Shown piece after piece: positions 37,131-46,268 of a stretch of 64,000 bases of DNA. The translations under genes and the position numbers were made by a program. The stretch spans positions 62,001 to 126,000 of the forward strand of contig UQVY01000004.1 of NCBI GenBank assembly GCA_900544545.1. Direction: 5' to 3'. The first letter of the stretch is position 1. Every line of letters begins with the position of its first letter. The stretch comes from an uncultured Eubacteriales bacterium. GTDB taxonomy: Bacteria > Bacillota > Clostridia > Christensenellales > CAG-314. A model generated the notes under the pieces. The model ran no database searches, had not been told where the DNA came from, and worked only from the letters and a program-made list of their open reading frames with translations.

Positions 37131-38207
37131 GATGAAGGAAGGAAAAACGAAAGCGTCCGCAATCGCAAGAGTCGCAGCCGACTCGATTATTACGCAACTT
37201 CTTGGAAGCTGACAGGAATCCGACGGCGTTTTTGAACGGAATTCGGTAATTTCTCCGGTTTTTAGGTTCACACCGCTCTGAAGTCTGCCGCTTGACGGAA
37301 CGGGTTTCATTCCGACTCTGAATAAAAGCGGCATTCCCGACGTTATTCCGCCGAGAAGCCCGCCCGAATTATTTGTCGCAAAGGTAATTTCTCCGTTGTT
37401 TTCCGCAAAATTGTCGTTGACTTCGGAAGCAGGTCTTTTCCACGCCTCCGAAACGCCGAATTCGAGGGATTTTACCGAAGGAATCGAAAACAGAACCGAC
37501 GCCAATGCCGAATCCAACCCGTCGAAAACGGGATCGCCCAGACCTACGGGAAGTCCGGAAACAATACACTCTATCTCTCCGCCGATCGTATCTCCCGATT
37601 CTTTGATTTCAAGAATTTTTCCGAGCATAGCCTGCTCCGCATTCTCCGAAATTACGGGAAATTCCTTCTTTCGGAGAGTATCGAAAACGCGCCTGTCCTC
37701 TCCCGTCGGATTAAAAAACCTGTCGCGGATATCGGAAACCGAAAGCACGTGCGAACCGATGGAAACGCCGTATTCTTTTTCGAGAAAATGAGCTAAAAGC
37801 CCTCCGAAAAAGGTCAGAGAAGCAGTCAGTCTCGCGGAATAATGTCCTCCGCCCCGAATGTCGTTATAGCCGCCGTTTTTTACATAAGCCACGTAATCGC
37901 TGTGAGAAGGCCGCGCTGTCAGATAATCTTTTTCGTTTCCCGAAGCCTTTTGATTTTCGATAATCACCGAAACGGGCGAGCCCGTAGTTTTTCCGCAATA
38001 AACGCCGCTTAAAATTTTAAACGAATCCGTTTCGCGTCTCGAAGTTCCGAAAAAAGAACGCGCAGTTCTTCTTTTCATCCATTCAGCAAGAAAATCCGTA
38101 TTTACTTCGATTCCGGCGGGAAGTCCGTCAAGAACGCCTCCGATTGCGGCTCCGTGAGATTCTCCGAAAACCGAAAGTTTTATGCGTTTACCCCAAATCG
38201 ATGACAT
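37116..38207 (-). CDS. aroC: Chorismate synthase
   Basis: Last step of the shikimate pathway, EPSP to chorismate, using reduced FMN. The start is taken at ATG 38207 (SSIWGKRIKLSVFGESHG) because GGAGGT lies 8 bp upstream; the longer frame to 38306 runs back into aroA. The 363-residue protein shows the signatures GESHGAAIGGVLDGLPAGI, GIRGGGHYSARLTA-like DIRGGGHYSARL, and SNNSGGLLGGI-like TNNSGGLLGGI, plus FRSKTPSD. It overlaps the 3' end of aroA by 20 bases and closes the operon at a terminator. Confidence 0.95.
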   Translation of the reverse strand: MSSIWGKRIKLSVFGESHGAAIGGVLDGLPAGIEVNTDFLAEWMKRRTARSFFGTSRRETDSFKILSGVYCGKTTGSPVSVIIENQKASGNEKDYLTARPSHSDYVAYVKNGGYNDIRGGGHYSARLTASLTFFGGLLAHFLEKEYGVSIGSHVLSVSDIRDRFFNPTGEDRRVFDTLRKKEFPVISENAEQAMLGKILEIKESGDTIGGEIECIVSGLPVGLGDPVFDGLDSALASVLFSIPSVKSLEFGVSEAWKRPASEVNDNFAENNGEITFATNNSGGLLGGITSGMPLLFRVGMKPVPSSGRLQSGVNLKTGEITEFRSKTPSDSCQLPRSCVIIESAATLAIADAFVFPSFIKAET

Positions 38208-39417
38208 TGTAATTACCTCCGAGCTGTCTGAAATCATCGTAAAACCTATCGTCGGACTTCGACGTACAGTCGTATCCGCGAATGATAACGTTTCCCGTTT
38301 TTGCACCGAGAACGGCAGCCGACATTGAAATTCTGTGGTCGGAGCGAGCGTCTATCGGGGAAAAGTCTGCTTTTTGACCGTGTACCGCGGGGAAAACAAG
38401 GAGCGTATCGTTCTCAAGAGAACAATTCGCGCCCGCCGCTTTTATCAAATCCATACATCCGAGAATTCTGTCGCTTTCTTTTGCAGAAAGTCTTCCTATC
38501 TTAAGAAAAGTCGACGTTCTTTTTCCGAACACCGCAAGAACCGAAAGAATCGGAACTATATCGGGATTTTTCGAAGCGTCGCATAAAATACGGTCAAAAT
38601 CGCCGGTTTTTGCGAGAATTCCGCCGTTTTTGCATTCTATATAGCAGCCCGCGTTTTTAAGTATATCAAAAATTCCCGAATCGCTCTGATCAGAACATAC
38701 GGGCAAATCGGGAACGAAAACTTCTCCGCTCAAAATTCCCGCAACGAGAAAATTCGCCTGACGACTCCAATCGTTTTCTATGAAAACGGATGACGCGGGT
38801 TGTTTATCTTCTTTTTTAAACAGGGAATAAACTCCGTCGTCCGTAATGCAGTCGTATCCGTATTTTGAAAGCGCGCCTAATGTCATTTTTGCATAGCCGA
38901 AGGAACTGTTCCCGACAGGAATAATCTTTTTACCTGTCAAAGCCGAAGCTATAAGAAAACCCGAGAAAAGCTGTGAGGTTTTGCGGCAATCGACCGTTAT
39001 CGGATTTTGATTTATAACGCCCGAAATCGATACCCTTACGATTCCGTCGCCTTTTTCGATAACGCACTTCGCTCCGACCGCCGAGAGAAATTCAATTTCT
39101 TCCTTCGTTCGCAGAAAAAGCCGCTCCGACAGAATATAATCCGTGCTTTTCTCGAGAGAAAGTCTGACGGGCGCAAGCATACGAAAAAGAGTCGCATTAT
39201 CGCCGCAATAAATCTCAACATTACGCTCACGGATAAGTTCTGCCGCACGAAAACAAGCTTTTACGTCGTCTCCGCAAAGAGCATTTCGAAACTCGGCGAC
39301 TTTTCCGCTTCCCCCGAAAAGCCCGGCTAAAAGCATACCCCTTTGCAGCAGAGATTTTGAAGGCAAAAACGGGACGATACCGCATATTCGGCTTTTATTA
39401 ACCAAAATCGAAGCCAT
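38188..39417 (-). CDS. aroA: 3-phosphoshikimate 1-carboxyvinyltransferase
   Basis: EPSP synthase joins shikimate-3-phosphate and PEP. The start is ATG 39417, placed one base past the aroB stop, with GGAGGA upstream; a longer frame to 39504 overlaps aroB. The 409-residue sequence is divergent but keeps key residues. These are SKSLLQR (Lys-Ser...Arg) at the N-terminus, TSQ in the phosphate site, the catalytic Asp in NPDIVP, SAKESDRI, SDHRISM and a C-terminal Lys-Ser. The usual GNAGT PEP loop reads GDNAT, with Ala at the position that is Gly in class I enzymes. This recalls class II EPSP synthases. Confidence 0.88.
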   Translation of the reverse strand: MASILVNKSRICGIVPFLPSKSLLQRGMLLAGLFGGSGKVAEFRNALCGDDVKACFRAAELIRERNVEIYCGDNATLFRMLAPVRLSLEKSTDYILSERLFLRTKEEIEFLSAVGAKCVIEKGDGIVRVSISGVINQNPITVDCRKTSQLFSGFLIASALTGKKIIPVGNSSFGYAKMTLGALSKYGYDCITDDGVYSLFKKEDKQPASSVFIENDWSRQANFLVAGILSGEVFVPDLPVCSDQSDSGIFDILKNAGCYIECKNGGILAKTGDFDRILCDASKNPDIVPILSVLAVFGKRTSTFLKIGRLSAKESDRILGCMDLIKAAGANCSLENDTLLVFPAVHGQKADFSPIDARSDHRISMSAAVLGAKTGNVIIRGYDCTSKSDDRFYDDFRQLGGNYNVIDLG

Positions 39418-39418
39418 T

Positions 39419-40417
39419 TTATCCTCCGCAGACGAATCTGACCGCCGAAATATAGTCATCGAGACTGACCGATATGACTTCGGCTTCCTTGTCGTCGCTG
39501 ACAAAAACCGCTCTGATATTGTTTCCTTCGGCTTTTTTATCGTTTTTTATAAATCGGGAGGCGGCAATCAGGTCAACTTCCGGAAGTTCGATATTTAACG
39601 AATCAAGAAGAAAATCGAGATTTTTCGCTCTGTTTTCAACAGGTTTTCCGAAAAATGCGGACAAGCGCACTTCCACTTTCATTCCTGCGGCGACGGCGAT
39701 TCCGTGGGGAATTTTTCCTTCGGTAAACTCTTCAACGGCGTGACCTACGGTATGTCCGAAATTAAGAATATGCCTTCTTCCGACGTCGAGCGGGTCGTTT
39801 TTTACAACGGAAATTTTATATTTCGCCGCCTTCTCTATAATTTCGCCTATGTTTTCCGGCGAGCGAAGAAATTCTCCGGCAAAAACTTCCGTCGAAATCA
39901 TATCGTATTTTATCATCTCGCAAAGACCGTTTTTCATCTCGATTTCAGGCAGAGTTTTCAGGAATTCTGTGTTTATTATAACTTTTTCCGGCTGATAATA
40001 GCCTCCGATGAGGTTCTTCAATCCGAAAGCGTTGACTCCGTTTTTTCCGCCGAACGCCGCGTCTATCATACCTAAAAGAGTGGTAGGGACGCTCACAAAA
40101 CGACATCCTCTCATATAAGTCATCGCGACGAATCCCGCAATATCGGTCACTACTCCCCCGCCTACGGCAACTATCGCATCCGTTCGGCAGAAATCGTTAT
40201 TTTTCAGAAATTCGTAGAGCTTTGCAGCTTCCGAGAGAGTCTTTCCCTCTTCTCCGCCTCGAAGAGTACAGAAAAAAGAACCGCTCAGTCTCAATTCTTT
40301 TGCCGACGGCAAAAAGAGCTTATTCGTATCGGCGTCAAAAACGAAAACCTTTTTAATTCCATCTCGGTTGAGCGATTCGTCGTTTTTCAGATAGTCAAAG
40401 CCGTTTTTAATTTCCAT
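39419..40417 (-). CDS. aroB: 3-dehydroquinate synthase
   Basis: NAD- and metal-dependent cyclisation of DAHP to dehydroquinate. The 332-residue protein has GGGVVTDIAGFVAMTYMRG, PTTLLGMIDAAFGGKNGVN and NLIGGYYQP. The metal ligands are Glu in GLCEMIKYDMI, His in NFGHTVGHAVE and His in KIPHG. It lies between aroE (3 bp away) and aroA (1 bp away). Confidence 0.95.
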   Translation of the reverse strand: MEIKNGFDYLKNDESLNRDGIKKVFVFDADTNKLFLPSAKELRLSGSFFCTLRGGEEGKTLSEAAKLYEFLKNNDFCRTDAIVAVGGGVVTDIAGFVAMTYMRGCRFVSVPTTLLGMIDAAFGGKNGVNAFGLKNLIGGYYQPEKVIINTEFLKTLPEIEMKNGLCEMIKYDMISTEVFAGEFLRSPENIGEIIEKAAKYKISVVKNDPLDVGRRHILNFGHTVGHAVEEFTEGKIPHGIAVAAGMKVEVRLSAFFGKPVENRAKNLDFLLDSLNIELPEVDLIAASRFIKNDKKAEGNNIRAVFVSDDKEAEVISVSLDDYISAVRFVCGG

Positions 40418-40420
40418 AAA

Positions 40421-41245
40421 TCATCCTCCGACCACGAATTTTCTAACGAGATTTTCAATTTCGGACAGCTCTCCGCAGGACGGAAGAAAGTCGCAGGTGG
40501 ATTCCTCGTAATCCGAAAAGGAATCGTTGCCGAGCCAGATTGCCTGAGCATAGGCTGCCTGACGGACAAGCATAGGAATTCCGTCGACGTATTTCTTTCC
40601 GAGTTTCTCGCACGAAAGACTGAGATTCGTTTTTTTTGCCGAATAAACCACGTCGAAAACTCCGTCGGAAGCCGCGATTATCTCGTCGGAAATCAATATG
40701 CAATCGTTTTTGTAGCCCACGGAAGTTGCGTTGATTATATAATCGAAGCAAGGCCGAATCTGAGAATAGACGACCGTTTCCGAGTCTCGGAAAAGCGAAA
40801 AATCCTCCGCTTTGGCTATGTCGCGCACGGCAAAAGTTATTCTTACGCCTTTTTTCGATGCTCTTTTTACGGCAAAATATAACGCCCGAGCGGCTCCTCC
40901 GTTTCCCATAATCAGTACGTTTTCGCCCAAATCCGGGAAATTCTCTCTCAAAGCCGATTCCGCGCCAAAAACGTCCGTGTTGAAACCGACTCCTTTCTTC
41001 ACGGTGTTGACTGCGCCGAAAGGAGTTTTAACTTCCGATAAAAACGGGATTATCCGAGTCTTATACGGCATCGTTACGTTGAATCCGTCGTATTTTTCGT
41101 TGATTTCGAGATATTTTCCGCGCGTCAATTCATCTACGAAAACCTTATCGTAATCGGCTTTTACGTTATTCCGCTCAAACAAAAGTCCGTGAAGATAGTC
41201 GGAAGGCGAAAGCCCGACGCTGTTACCTATCAATGCAAATTTCAT
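40421..41245 (-). CDS. aroE: Shikimate dehydrogenase
   Basis: NADPH-dependent reduction of dehydroshikimate. The 274-residue protein has the N-terminal substrate site GLSPSDYLHG, the catalytic lysine in FNVTMPYK, GAVNT and FNTDVFG, followed by a Rossmann fold with GNGGAARAL. The adenine-side motif appears as NATSVGY. The C-terminal helix GIPMLVRQAAYAQAIW closes the active site. It begins 6 bp after the unknown gene that heads the operon. Confidence 0.93.
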   Translation of the reverse strand: MKFALIGNSVGLSPSDYLHGLLFERNNVKADYDKVFVDELTRGKYLEINEKYDGFNVTMPYKTRIIPFLSEVKTPFGAVNTVKKGVGFNTDVFGAESALRENFPDLGENVLIMGNGGAARALYFAVKRASKKGVRITFAVRDIAKAEDFSLFRDSETVVYSQIRPCFDYIINATSVGYKNDCILISDEIIAASDGVFDVVYSAKKTNLSLSCEKLGKKYVDGIPMLVRQAAYAQAIWLGNDSFSDYEESTCDFLPSCGELSEIENLVRKFVVGG

Positions 41246-41251
41246 ATTTCT

Positions 41252-41983
41252 TCAAATCAGATTCTTACTTTCGAGAAGTTTTATCATATCGCTTACGCAT
41301 CCTCCCGAAACCTTAAGCTGCTTCATCGCAAATTTCAAAGAAATGGCAAAAATACTCAGAAGCCTTGCGTTTTTTATACGGATTGCGTTGACGGCGGCGT
41401 CCACGAGGACGTTAAACTCACTTCTCTCCGATACGGAACCTTTTGCTTTCACGTCGTAAAGGCTGTTGAAAAAGCCGTATAAATCCGACCAATCCTCGTT
41501 AGCGAGAGTTACGGACGAAGCGAAGAAATCCTTATTCGCGAAAGAATCGGCTTCGTTAAAAACGACCTTGGCTATATTATGCGCGCAAGCCGAATACTCG
41601 GAAAGAAGTTCGTTACAGAATCTTTCGTAAGAGCTTTGCTTGTCAGCGGAATAGAAATATTCCGATAAGAATCTGAAAGGATCGCGCTTTCCGATATCCA
41701 TTTCCGAAAGCAGATACGTTATAAACGTAAAGCGTTTTTCGTCGCCTTCGGGCAAAGCCAACGTGCTTCGAGGCTCTCCGTCGATTTCGGGAAGGGGGAC
41801 TCGCGCTCGTTTAAATTCTTCTTCGTAAGAAAAGGTCTTTCTCGTTTCGGTAACGGTACGAGTCAGAAATTCGCTTGCAACCACAGTTTTCAAAAGGTCG
41901 GATATGCCCTTGCTCATAAGAATAAAGCTCCCCAAACGCAACGCCGCGATACAATTATCGAAATCTTTAAGCCTATTGTCCAT
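41252..41983 (-). CDS. Unknown protein, first gene of the aro operon
   Basis: A 243-residue, soluble, helix-rich protein with no signal peptide, no obvious cofactor or nucleotide motif and no cysteine cluster. The start at ATG 41983 has GGAGGTG 8 bp upstream; the frame to 42079 extends through the promoter and is rejected. A low-complexity-free central region (RFTFITYLLSEMDIGKRDPFRFLSEYFYSAD) suggests a folded domain. It is preceded by a good sigma-A promoter and followed by aroE after 6 bp, so it is cotranscribed with the shikimate genes. I do not recognise the family. Possible roles are an aro-operon regulator or a general cytoplasmic protein. Confidence 0.75.
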   Translation of the reverse strand: MDNRLKDFDNCIAALRLGSFILMSKGISDLLKTVVASEFLTRTVTETRKTFSYEEEFKRARVPLPEIDGEPRSTLALPEGDEKRFTFITYLLSEMDIGKRDPFRFLSEYFYSADKQSSYERFCNELLSEYSACAHNIAKVVFNEADSFANKDFFASSVTLANEDWSDLYGFFNSLYDVKAKGSVSERSEFNVLVDAAVNAIRIKNARLLSIFAISLKFAMKQLKVSGGCVSDMIKLLESKNLI

Positions 41984-42006
41984 TTTTAAACACCTCCGTA
42001 TCTTGA

Positions 42007-42035
42007 ATTTTACCATATTTTTGCACAGATGACAA
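42007..42035 (-). promoter_or_regulatory. Sigma-A promoter of the aro operon
   Basis: Minus strand TTGTCA (42035-42030), a 17-bp spacer and TAAAAT (42012-42007). It is divergent from the DUF4364 promoter; the two start sites are about 115-120 bp apart. Confidence 0.7.
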
Positions 42036-42084
42036 TAATATTCGCCATAATTAAAAAAAAACGCTCCGTTTTTTCTCAAAAGTA

Positions 42085-42113
42085 TTGATATTCGAGTCGA
42101 TTTATTGTATAAT
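42085..42113 (+). promoter_or_regulatory. Sigma-A promoter of the DUF4364 gene
   Basis: TTGATA (42085-42090), 17-bp spacer, TATAAT (42108-42113). Transcription should begin near 42120. Confidence 0.8.
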
Positions 42114-42166
42114 ATAACCCATCATTACGGCAGGAATTTTCTCTGTCGCGTTTTTCGGCGGTTAAA

Positions 42167-42727
42167 ATGTCACCTTCGGCAGCTATTCCAAACAGTCCCA
42201 TTGCAAAAATCGATCACACGCAGCATAAATTGCTGCTCCTTTTCGTGTTCGATAAAATGGAAATGCCCCTGACCGACAATACCGTTTACGATTTCTGTAC
42301 GGCGTCAAATTCATGGTTGACTTACATAGAGTGTAAACTTGCGATGGACGAACTTATCGAAGCCAATTTTTTGGTTTCCACCGAAAACGCCGCGAAAGAA
42401 AAGCTCTACTCTCTTTCGCCCGAAGGAAGAATCTGCCTTGCGCATTTTTTCCCTAAACTTCCTTCTTCGATACGCGAGGACGTTACCCATCAGGTCAAAA
42501 CGCAGCGTATGAACTTCAAACGCAAACAGGAATACTTTGCGGATTACGATAAATGTTCTGGCGGCAGTTTCAAAGTCAGACTCCGTATCGTCGAGCCCGA
42601 GCAGGAAGTCGTTGAGGTTATATTGACTCTTCCGACGAGAGAACTTGCTCTGTCTGTTTGTGAAAAATGGAGCGAAAAAGCCCCCACCGTATATCAGTCG
42701 ATTTACGACTTACTTATTGATAACTGA
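42167..42727 (+). CDS. DUF4364 family protein, winged-helix-like
   Basis: A 186-residue protein of a family common in clostridia. The N-terminal half reads as a winged helix (KLLLLFVFDKMEMPLTDNTVYDFC, WLTYIECKLAMDELIEANFL, KLYSLSPEGRICLAHFFPKLP). The C-terminal half is a small alpha/beta domain, VRLRIVEPEQEVVEVILTLP. The function is undefined; a DNA-binding regulator is plausible. The ribosome binding site is weak (GGCGG). Divergent placement next to the aro operon may mean that it regulates it, but this is only positional. Confidence 0.75.
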   Translation: MSPSAAIPNSPIAKIDHTQHKLLLLFVFDKMEMPLTDNTVYDFCTASNSWLTYIECKLAMDELIEANFLVSTENAAKEKLYSLSPEGRICLAHFFPKLPSSIREDVTHQVKTQRMNFKRKQEYFADYDKCSGGSFKVRLRIVEPEQEVVEVILTLPTRELALSVCEKWSEKAPTVYQSIYDLLIDN

Positions 42728-42855
42728 TCGTTTTTTGGTTTTACGACGGTTTTAAACGTCCACGAATCGAAACGGAGACGCTTTTTTACTTCTTTCCGAA
42801 TTTCAGTGAAATTCTTACTGTTTTTAATGACTTTCGCCAAAAAACCGAAAAGCTC

Positions 42856-44586
42856 TTACGAACGCGGACGAACGTCTTTCAGATAAATTATCTTTTCAAA
42901 AATCAATTTGGCGTAAGGCGCGGCAACTATGCTTCCGTAGCTCTGCCCGACGGGTTCGTCGATAACAACGAGCGCAAGGTATTTTGGTTCGGACGTGGGG
43001 AAAAAGCCGACGAAAGAGCTTACGTATTTACCTCTCGCTATCTTACCGTTTTCGAATTTCTGAGCCGTACCCGTTTTCCCGCCGACTTCATATCCCTCTA
43101 TATAGGCGTTTTTTCCGCCGCCGTTCGCAACTACGTTTTCCAGCATTTTCCGAAGTTCTTTGCTGGTTTCTTCACTTATCGGTCGGCTTCTGACCTCCGG
43201 ATAAACCTCCCTTACTACGCCGTTTTCGTCTTCTATACGCTTGACGAGATGCGGCGTGTATAAGTATCCTCCGTTAACGGCCGCAGAAGTCGCCATCGCG
43301 AGCTGCAAAGCCGTAACCGCTATCGATTGCCCGAAACCGATTCGCGCCAAATCTCCGTTCGTAACGCTTTTTCGACTTATAAGCAGTCCCGATTGCTCTC
43401 CGTAGCTGTCTATTCCGCTTTTCTGACCGTACCCGAAGTTTTTCAGATATTCGTAAAACGTATCTTTTCCGAGAGAAAGAGCGATATCCGTGAATATCGG
43501 ATTGCAGCTGTTTTTCAAGGCGTCGGAGATATTCTGATTACAATGTCTTCCGTTTGCGTGAGACGTCCAGCATTTTATCCGCGCGCCTTTATCGACTATT
43601 CTGTAATTGCTGTTGTTGGTGAAGATATGTGCCACCCCGAAAGCCTTCTGATTACCCTTTCTGTATTCTTCGAGAGAGGCTGCGGCGGTAAGAATCTTGA
43701 AGGTCGAACCGGGTTCGTAAACGTCGGTCAACAAAACGCTTCGAGTGTTATTTTGCAGCAATTCGATATCGCCGCGAGGAAGATTGTTTAAATCCACTCC
43801 CGGGCGGGAAGCAATCGCAAGTATATCTCCGTTGGTTACGTCAAGCACTAAACAGCTTGCTCTTTTCGGAGAATGCGCTTTATACGCAATATCGAGAACG
43901 GTTTCGACTCCTTTCTGAATCTCGGCGTCGATTGTCAGTACGACGCTGCATCCTTTTTTTGCCCCGATATAATCGATATAATCGCTTTTTAGCTCGTCTC
44001 CTATAAGGTCGCTCGGAGTAAGTATCTTTCCGTCGATACCTTTCAGATACTTTTCGTAAAAAGCCTCTATTCCCGCCTGTCCCGTATTATCCGCCGAAAC
44101 AAAGCCTAAAACCTGCGATAAAGTCGTTCCGTCAGCATAACTTCTTTTTGTCGACGCGGCAAGATAAATCCCCTGAAGGTCCTTTTCCCTTATCATATCG
44201 GCGACGGACGGCTCGATTCCGCGTTTTATCCTTATATCCGAAACGCCTTTTCTCGTAAGTTTTTCTTCTATTTCTTCACGGGACAGATTCAAAATAATCG
44301 AAAGAGATTCCGACGCGTCTTTCGGGTCTTTTACGCTTTTCGGTCGGGCATAAACGTCGTAAACCCGAGCCGAGCCTACTAAAACCTTTCCGTTGCAGTC
44401 GAGTATATCCCCTCTTTCGGCAGTCAAAGGCAGCTGCCGCATCCATTGTCCGTAAGCACGCTTTCTGAGTTCTCCTCCTTTAACTAACTGAACGTAAGAA
44501 AGTCTTGCTGTTATCAGGACAAATAAAAAGGCCAATAACGTAACTACCGTTATCAGCCTTCGTTTAATCGAATAATAAGTCTGCAT
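42856..44586 (-). CDS. ftsI: Penicillin-binding protein 2, FtsI-type
   Basis: Septal class B transpeptidase, 576 residues. It has an N-terminal cytoplasmic stub and one membrane helix (about 10-30), then a dimerisation domain with RGDILDCNGKVLV. The catalytic domain follows, with GSTFK (Ser near 297), SCN, and KTGTAQKF near 503. There is no PASTA domain, which favours the division enzyme FtsI over the sporulation SpoVD, although the two are hard to separate. It follows the ftsL-like gene by 24 bp and completes the mraZ-rsmH-ftsL-ftsI order. Confidence 0.92.
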   Translation of the reverse strand: MQTYYSIKRRLITVVTLLAFLFVLITARLSYVQLVKGGELRKRAYGQWMRQLPLTAERGDILDCNGKVLVGSARVYDVYARPKSVKDPKDASESLSIILNLSREEIEEKLTRKGVSDIRIKRGIEPSVADMIREKDLQGIYLAASTKRSYADGTTLSQVLGFVSADNTGQAGIEAFYEKYLKGIDGKILTPSDLIGDELKSDYIDYIGAKKGCSVVLTIDAEIQKGVETVLDIAYKAHSPKRASCLVLDVTNGDILAIASRPGVDLNNLPRGDIELLQNNTRSVLLTDVYEPGSTFKILTAAASLEEYRKGNQKAFGVAHIFTNNSNYRIVDKGARIKCWTSHANGRHCNQNISDALKNSCNPIFTDIALSLGKDTFYEYLKNFGYGQKSGIDSYGEQSGLLISRKSVTNGDLARIGFGQSIAVTALQLAMATSAAVNGGYLYTPHLVKRIEDENGVVREVYPEVRSRPISEETSKELRKMLENVVANGGGKNAYIEGYEVGGKTGTAQKFENGKIARGKYVSSFVGFFPTSEPKYLALVVIDEPVGQSYGSIVAAPYAKLIFEKIIYLKDVRPRS

Positions 44587-44610
44587 TCGAATCCTCTTTG
44601 CGGAAAAACG

Positions 44611-45222
44611 TCATCCGCCGAAAAGTCCGGAAAAGAAATCGCATATAATATCGAAAAAGTTTCTGTCTATCGTATAAGTCAACGGTTCTCGTGTCGCGGG
44701 TGCGCTGAACTGCATTCTGCTCGATGCGTCCGGAACACTGAAGCCCAATTCTTTTGCTTTAACTTCCGCGTCGTAATTCCTTTCAAGTTCGGCAATCTGA
44801 GCGTTAAGCTGCGCCAACTCGCCTTCGATAAGCGCTTTTTGTTCGGACAGAACATTATACTGCGCCATAGAACCGTTAATTTTTGCGTTAGTCACGAGAA
44901 TCGCGACTATAAGACCGCACACTGCAACGACGTACAGCAGAACGAGAATCTTGTTTTTAAGTCCCAATCCCGCTTTGGTTTCTTCTACCTTTTTAGTCGA
45001 TTTGCTGGTGTAATATCCGAGCGTCCGCTCTGTCGGTCGAGCCTCTTCGCTTTCTTCGACGTCTTCCATATCGTAAACGTCTTCGACTTTAAGTTCCGAA
45101 CCCTTTGTAAATCTGCTCAAAATCCTGTTGACTTCTTCGCTGACGTCCACGTCGTTCTTATTGTTCGACTTCGTTGCGTCAGTTATTTCCTCCGCTATGT
45201 AATCTCTTCCGGCCATTATCAT
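44611..45222 (-). CDS. FtsL-like septum protein
   Basis: A 203-residue single-pass membrane protein. An acidic, probably disordered cytoplasmic region of about 85 residues comes first. A membrane helix follows (KILVLLYVVAVCGLIVAILV) and then a coiled coil (about 115-155) and a short extracellular tail. This topology, and the position between rsmH and ftsI, are those of FtsL. Sequence identity of FtsL is always low, so context is the main evidence. Two in-frame ATGs (45222 and 45216) follow a strong GGGGGGAA site. The acidic N-terminus is longer than in most FtsL proteins. Confidence 0.7.
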   Translation of the reverse strand: MIMAGRDYIAEEITDATKSNNKNDVDVSEEVNRILSRFTKGSELKVEDVYDMEDVEESEEARPTERTLGYYTSKSTKKVEETKAGLGLKNKILVLLYVVAVCGLIVAILVTNAKINGSMAQYNVLSEQKALIEGELAQLNAQIAELERNYDAEVKAKELGFSVPDASSRMQFSAPATREPLTYTIDRNFFDIICDFFSGLFGG

Positions 45223-45320
45223 TTTATTCCCCCCAATCCGTTCTTATGCCGCGGCAAAAGTAAATGCGCCTCGTTTCGAAGAGGATATTTCCTCATAAAT
45301 TCTTCGATAACGACTTAAAG

Positions 45321-46268
45321 CTACTTCCTTTCCGGTTCGGGCTTGCGCTCAGCTATTCTGAGTTTTGCGCTTGCCGATCTCGGGTTACTCCTGAGTTCCT
45401 CTTCGGTTGCAGTCAACGGCTTGTTGGTAAGGATCTTAATTTCCGATTTTTTACCGCATACGCATATCGGAAAGTCCTTCGGACACGTGCAGTCCGTTTC
45501 AAGTTCTTTCATAGTTTGCTTGACTATTCTGTCTTCAAGCGAATGAAAGGTGATAACCGCTATTCTGCCTCCTGCTTTCAATGCTCGGACACCTTTGGTT
45601 ACGGAGTCGCCCAGACGCGAAAGTTCTCCGTTAACCTCGATTCTTATTGCCTGAAACGTTCTTTTTGCCGGATGGCCTCCGGTTCTTTTGCAAGCTGCCG
45701 GAATCGATTTTTCGATAATTCCGACAAGCTCTCCCGTCGTAAGAATTTTCCCCTTTTCTCTCTCACTCACGATGTTTTTCGCGATATTTGCGGCGAATTT
45801 TTCTTCTCCGTAATCGCGAAGAATCCGTTTTAGTTCTTCCTGAGAATAATCGTTGACGACATCCGCCGCAGTAAGCTGCTGGTCGCAGTTCATCCTCATA
45901 TCAAGCGGAGCGTCGGCTATATAACTGAAACCTCTCTCCGCATTATCGAGCTGATAACTACTTACCCCCAAGTCCATCAGCACGCCGTCGACTTTATCGA
46001 TTCCGAGACTCTTAAGAACCTCGTCGAGATCGCAATAGTCGCTTTTTACAAGTCGTTTGTTTCCGAAAGCGTCAAGACGCTCCTCACAGTGCCTTAAAGC
46101 TTCGCTGTCTTTATCGATTCCTATAAGCAGGCCGTTCGGAATCCTTTTAAGGATTTCTTCGCTGTGACCGCCTCCGCCTATCGTACAATCTACGTAAACG
46201 CCGTCAGCTTTGATATTAAGCCCTTCTATACACTCGTCGAGCATAACGGGAATGTGTTTGAATTCCAT
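45321..46268 (-). CDS. rsmH: 16S rRNA (cytosine-1402-N4) methyltransferase
   Basis: Methylates C1402 in the 30S P-site. The 315-residue protein has the SAM motif DCTIGGGGHSEEILK, LMDLGVSSYQLDNAERGFSY, LDMRMN, and the C-terminal ITFHSLEDRIVKQ with the CPKDFPICVCGKK cysteine stretch. Its ATG shares a base with the mraZ stop (TAATG). Confidence 0.97.
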   Translation of the reverse strand: MEFKHIPVMLDECIEGLNIKADGVYVDCTIGGGGHSEEILKRIPNGLLIGIDKDSEALRHCEERLDAFGNKRLVKSDYCDLDEVLKSLGIDKVDGVLMDLGVSSYQLDNAERGFSYIADAPLDMRMNCDQQLTAADVVNDYSQEELKRILRDYGEEKFAANIAKNIVSEREKGKILTTGELVGIIEKSIPAACKRTGGHPAKRTFQAIRIEVNGELSRLGDSVTKGVRALKAGGRIAVITFHSLEDRIVKQTMKELETDCTCPKDFPICVCGKKSEIKILTNKPLTATEEELRSNPRSASAKLRIAERKPEPERK

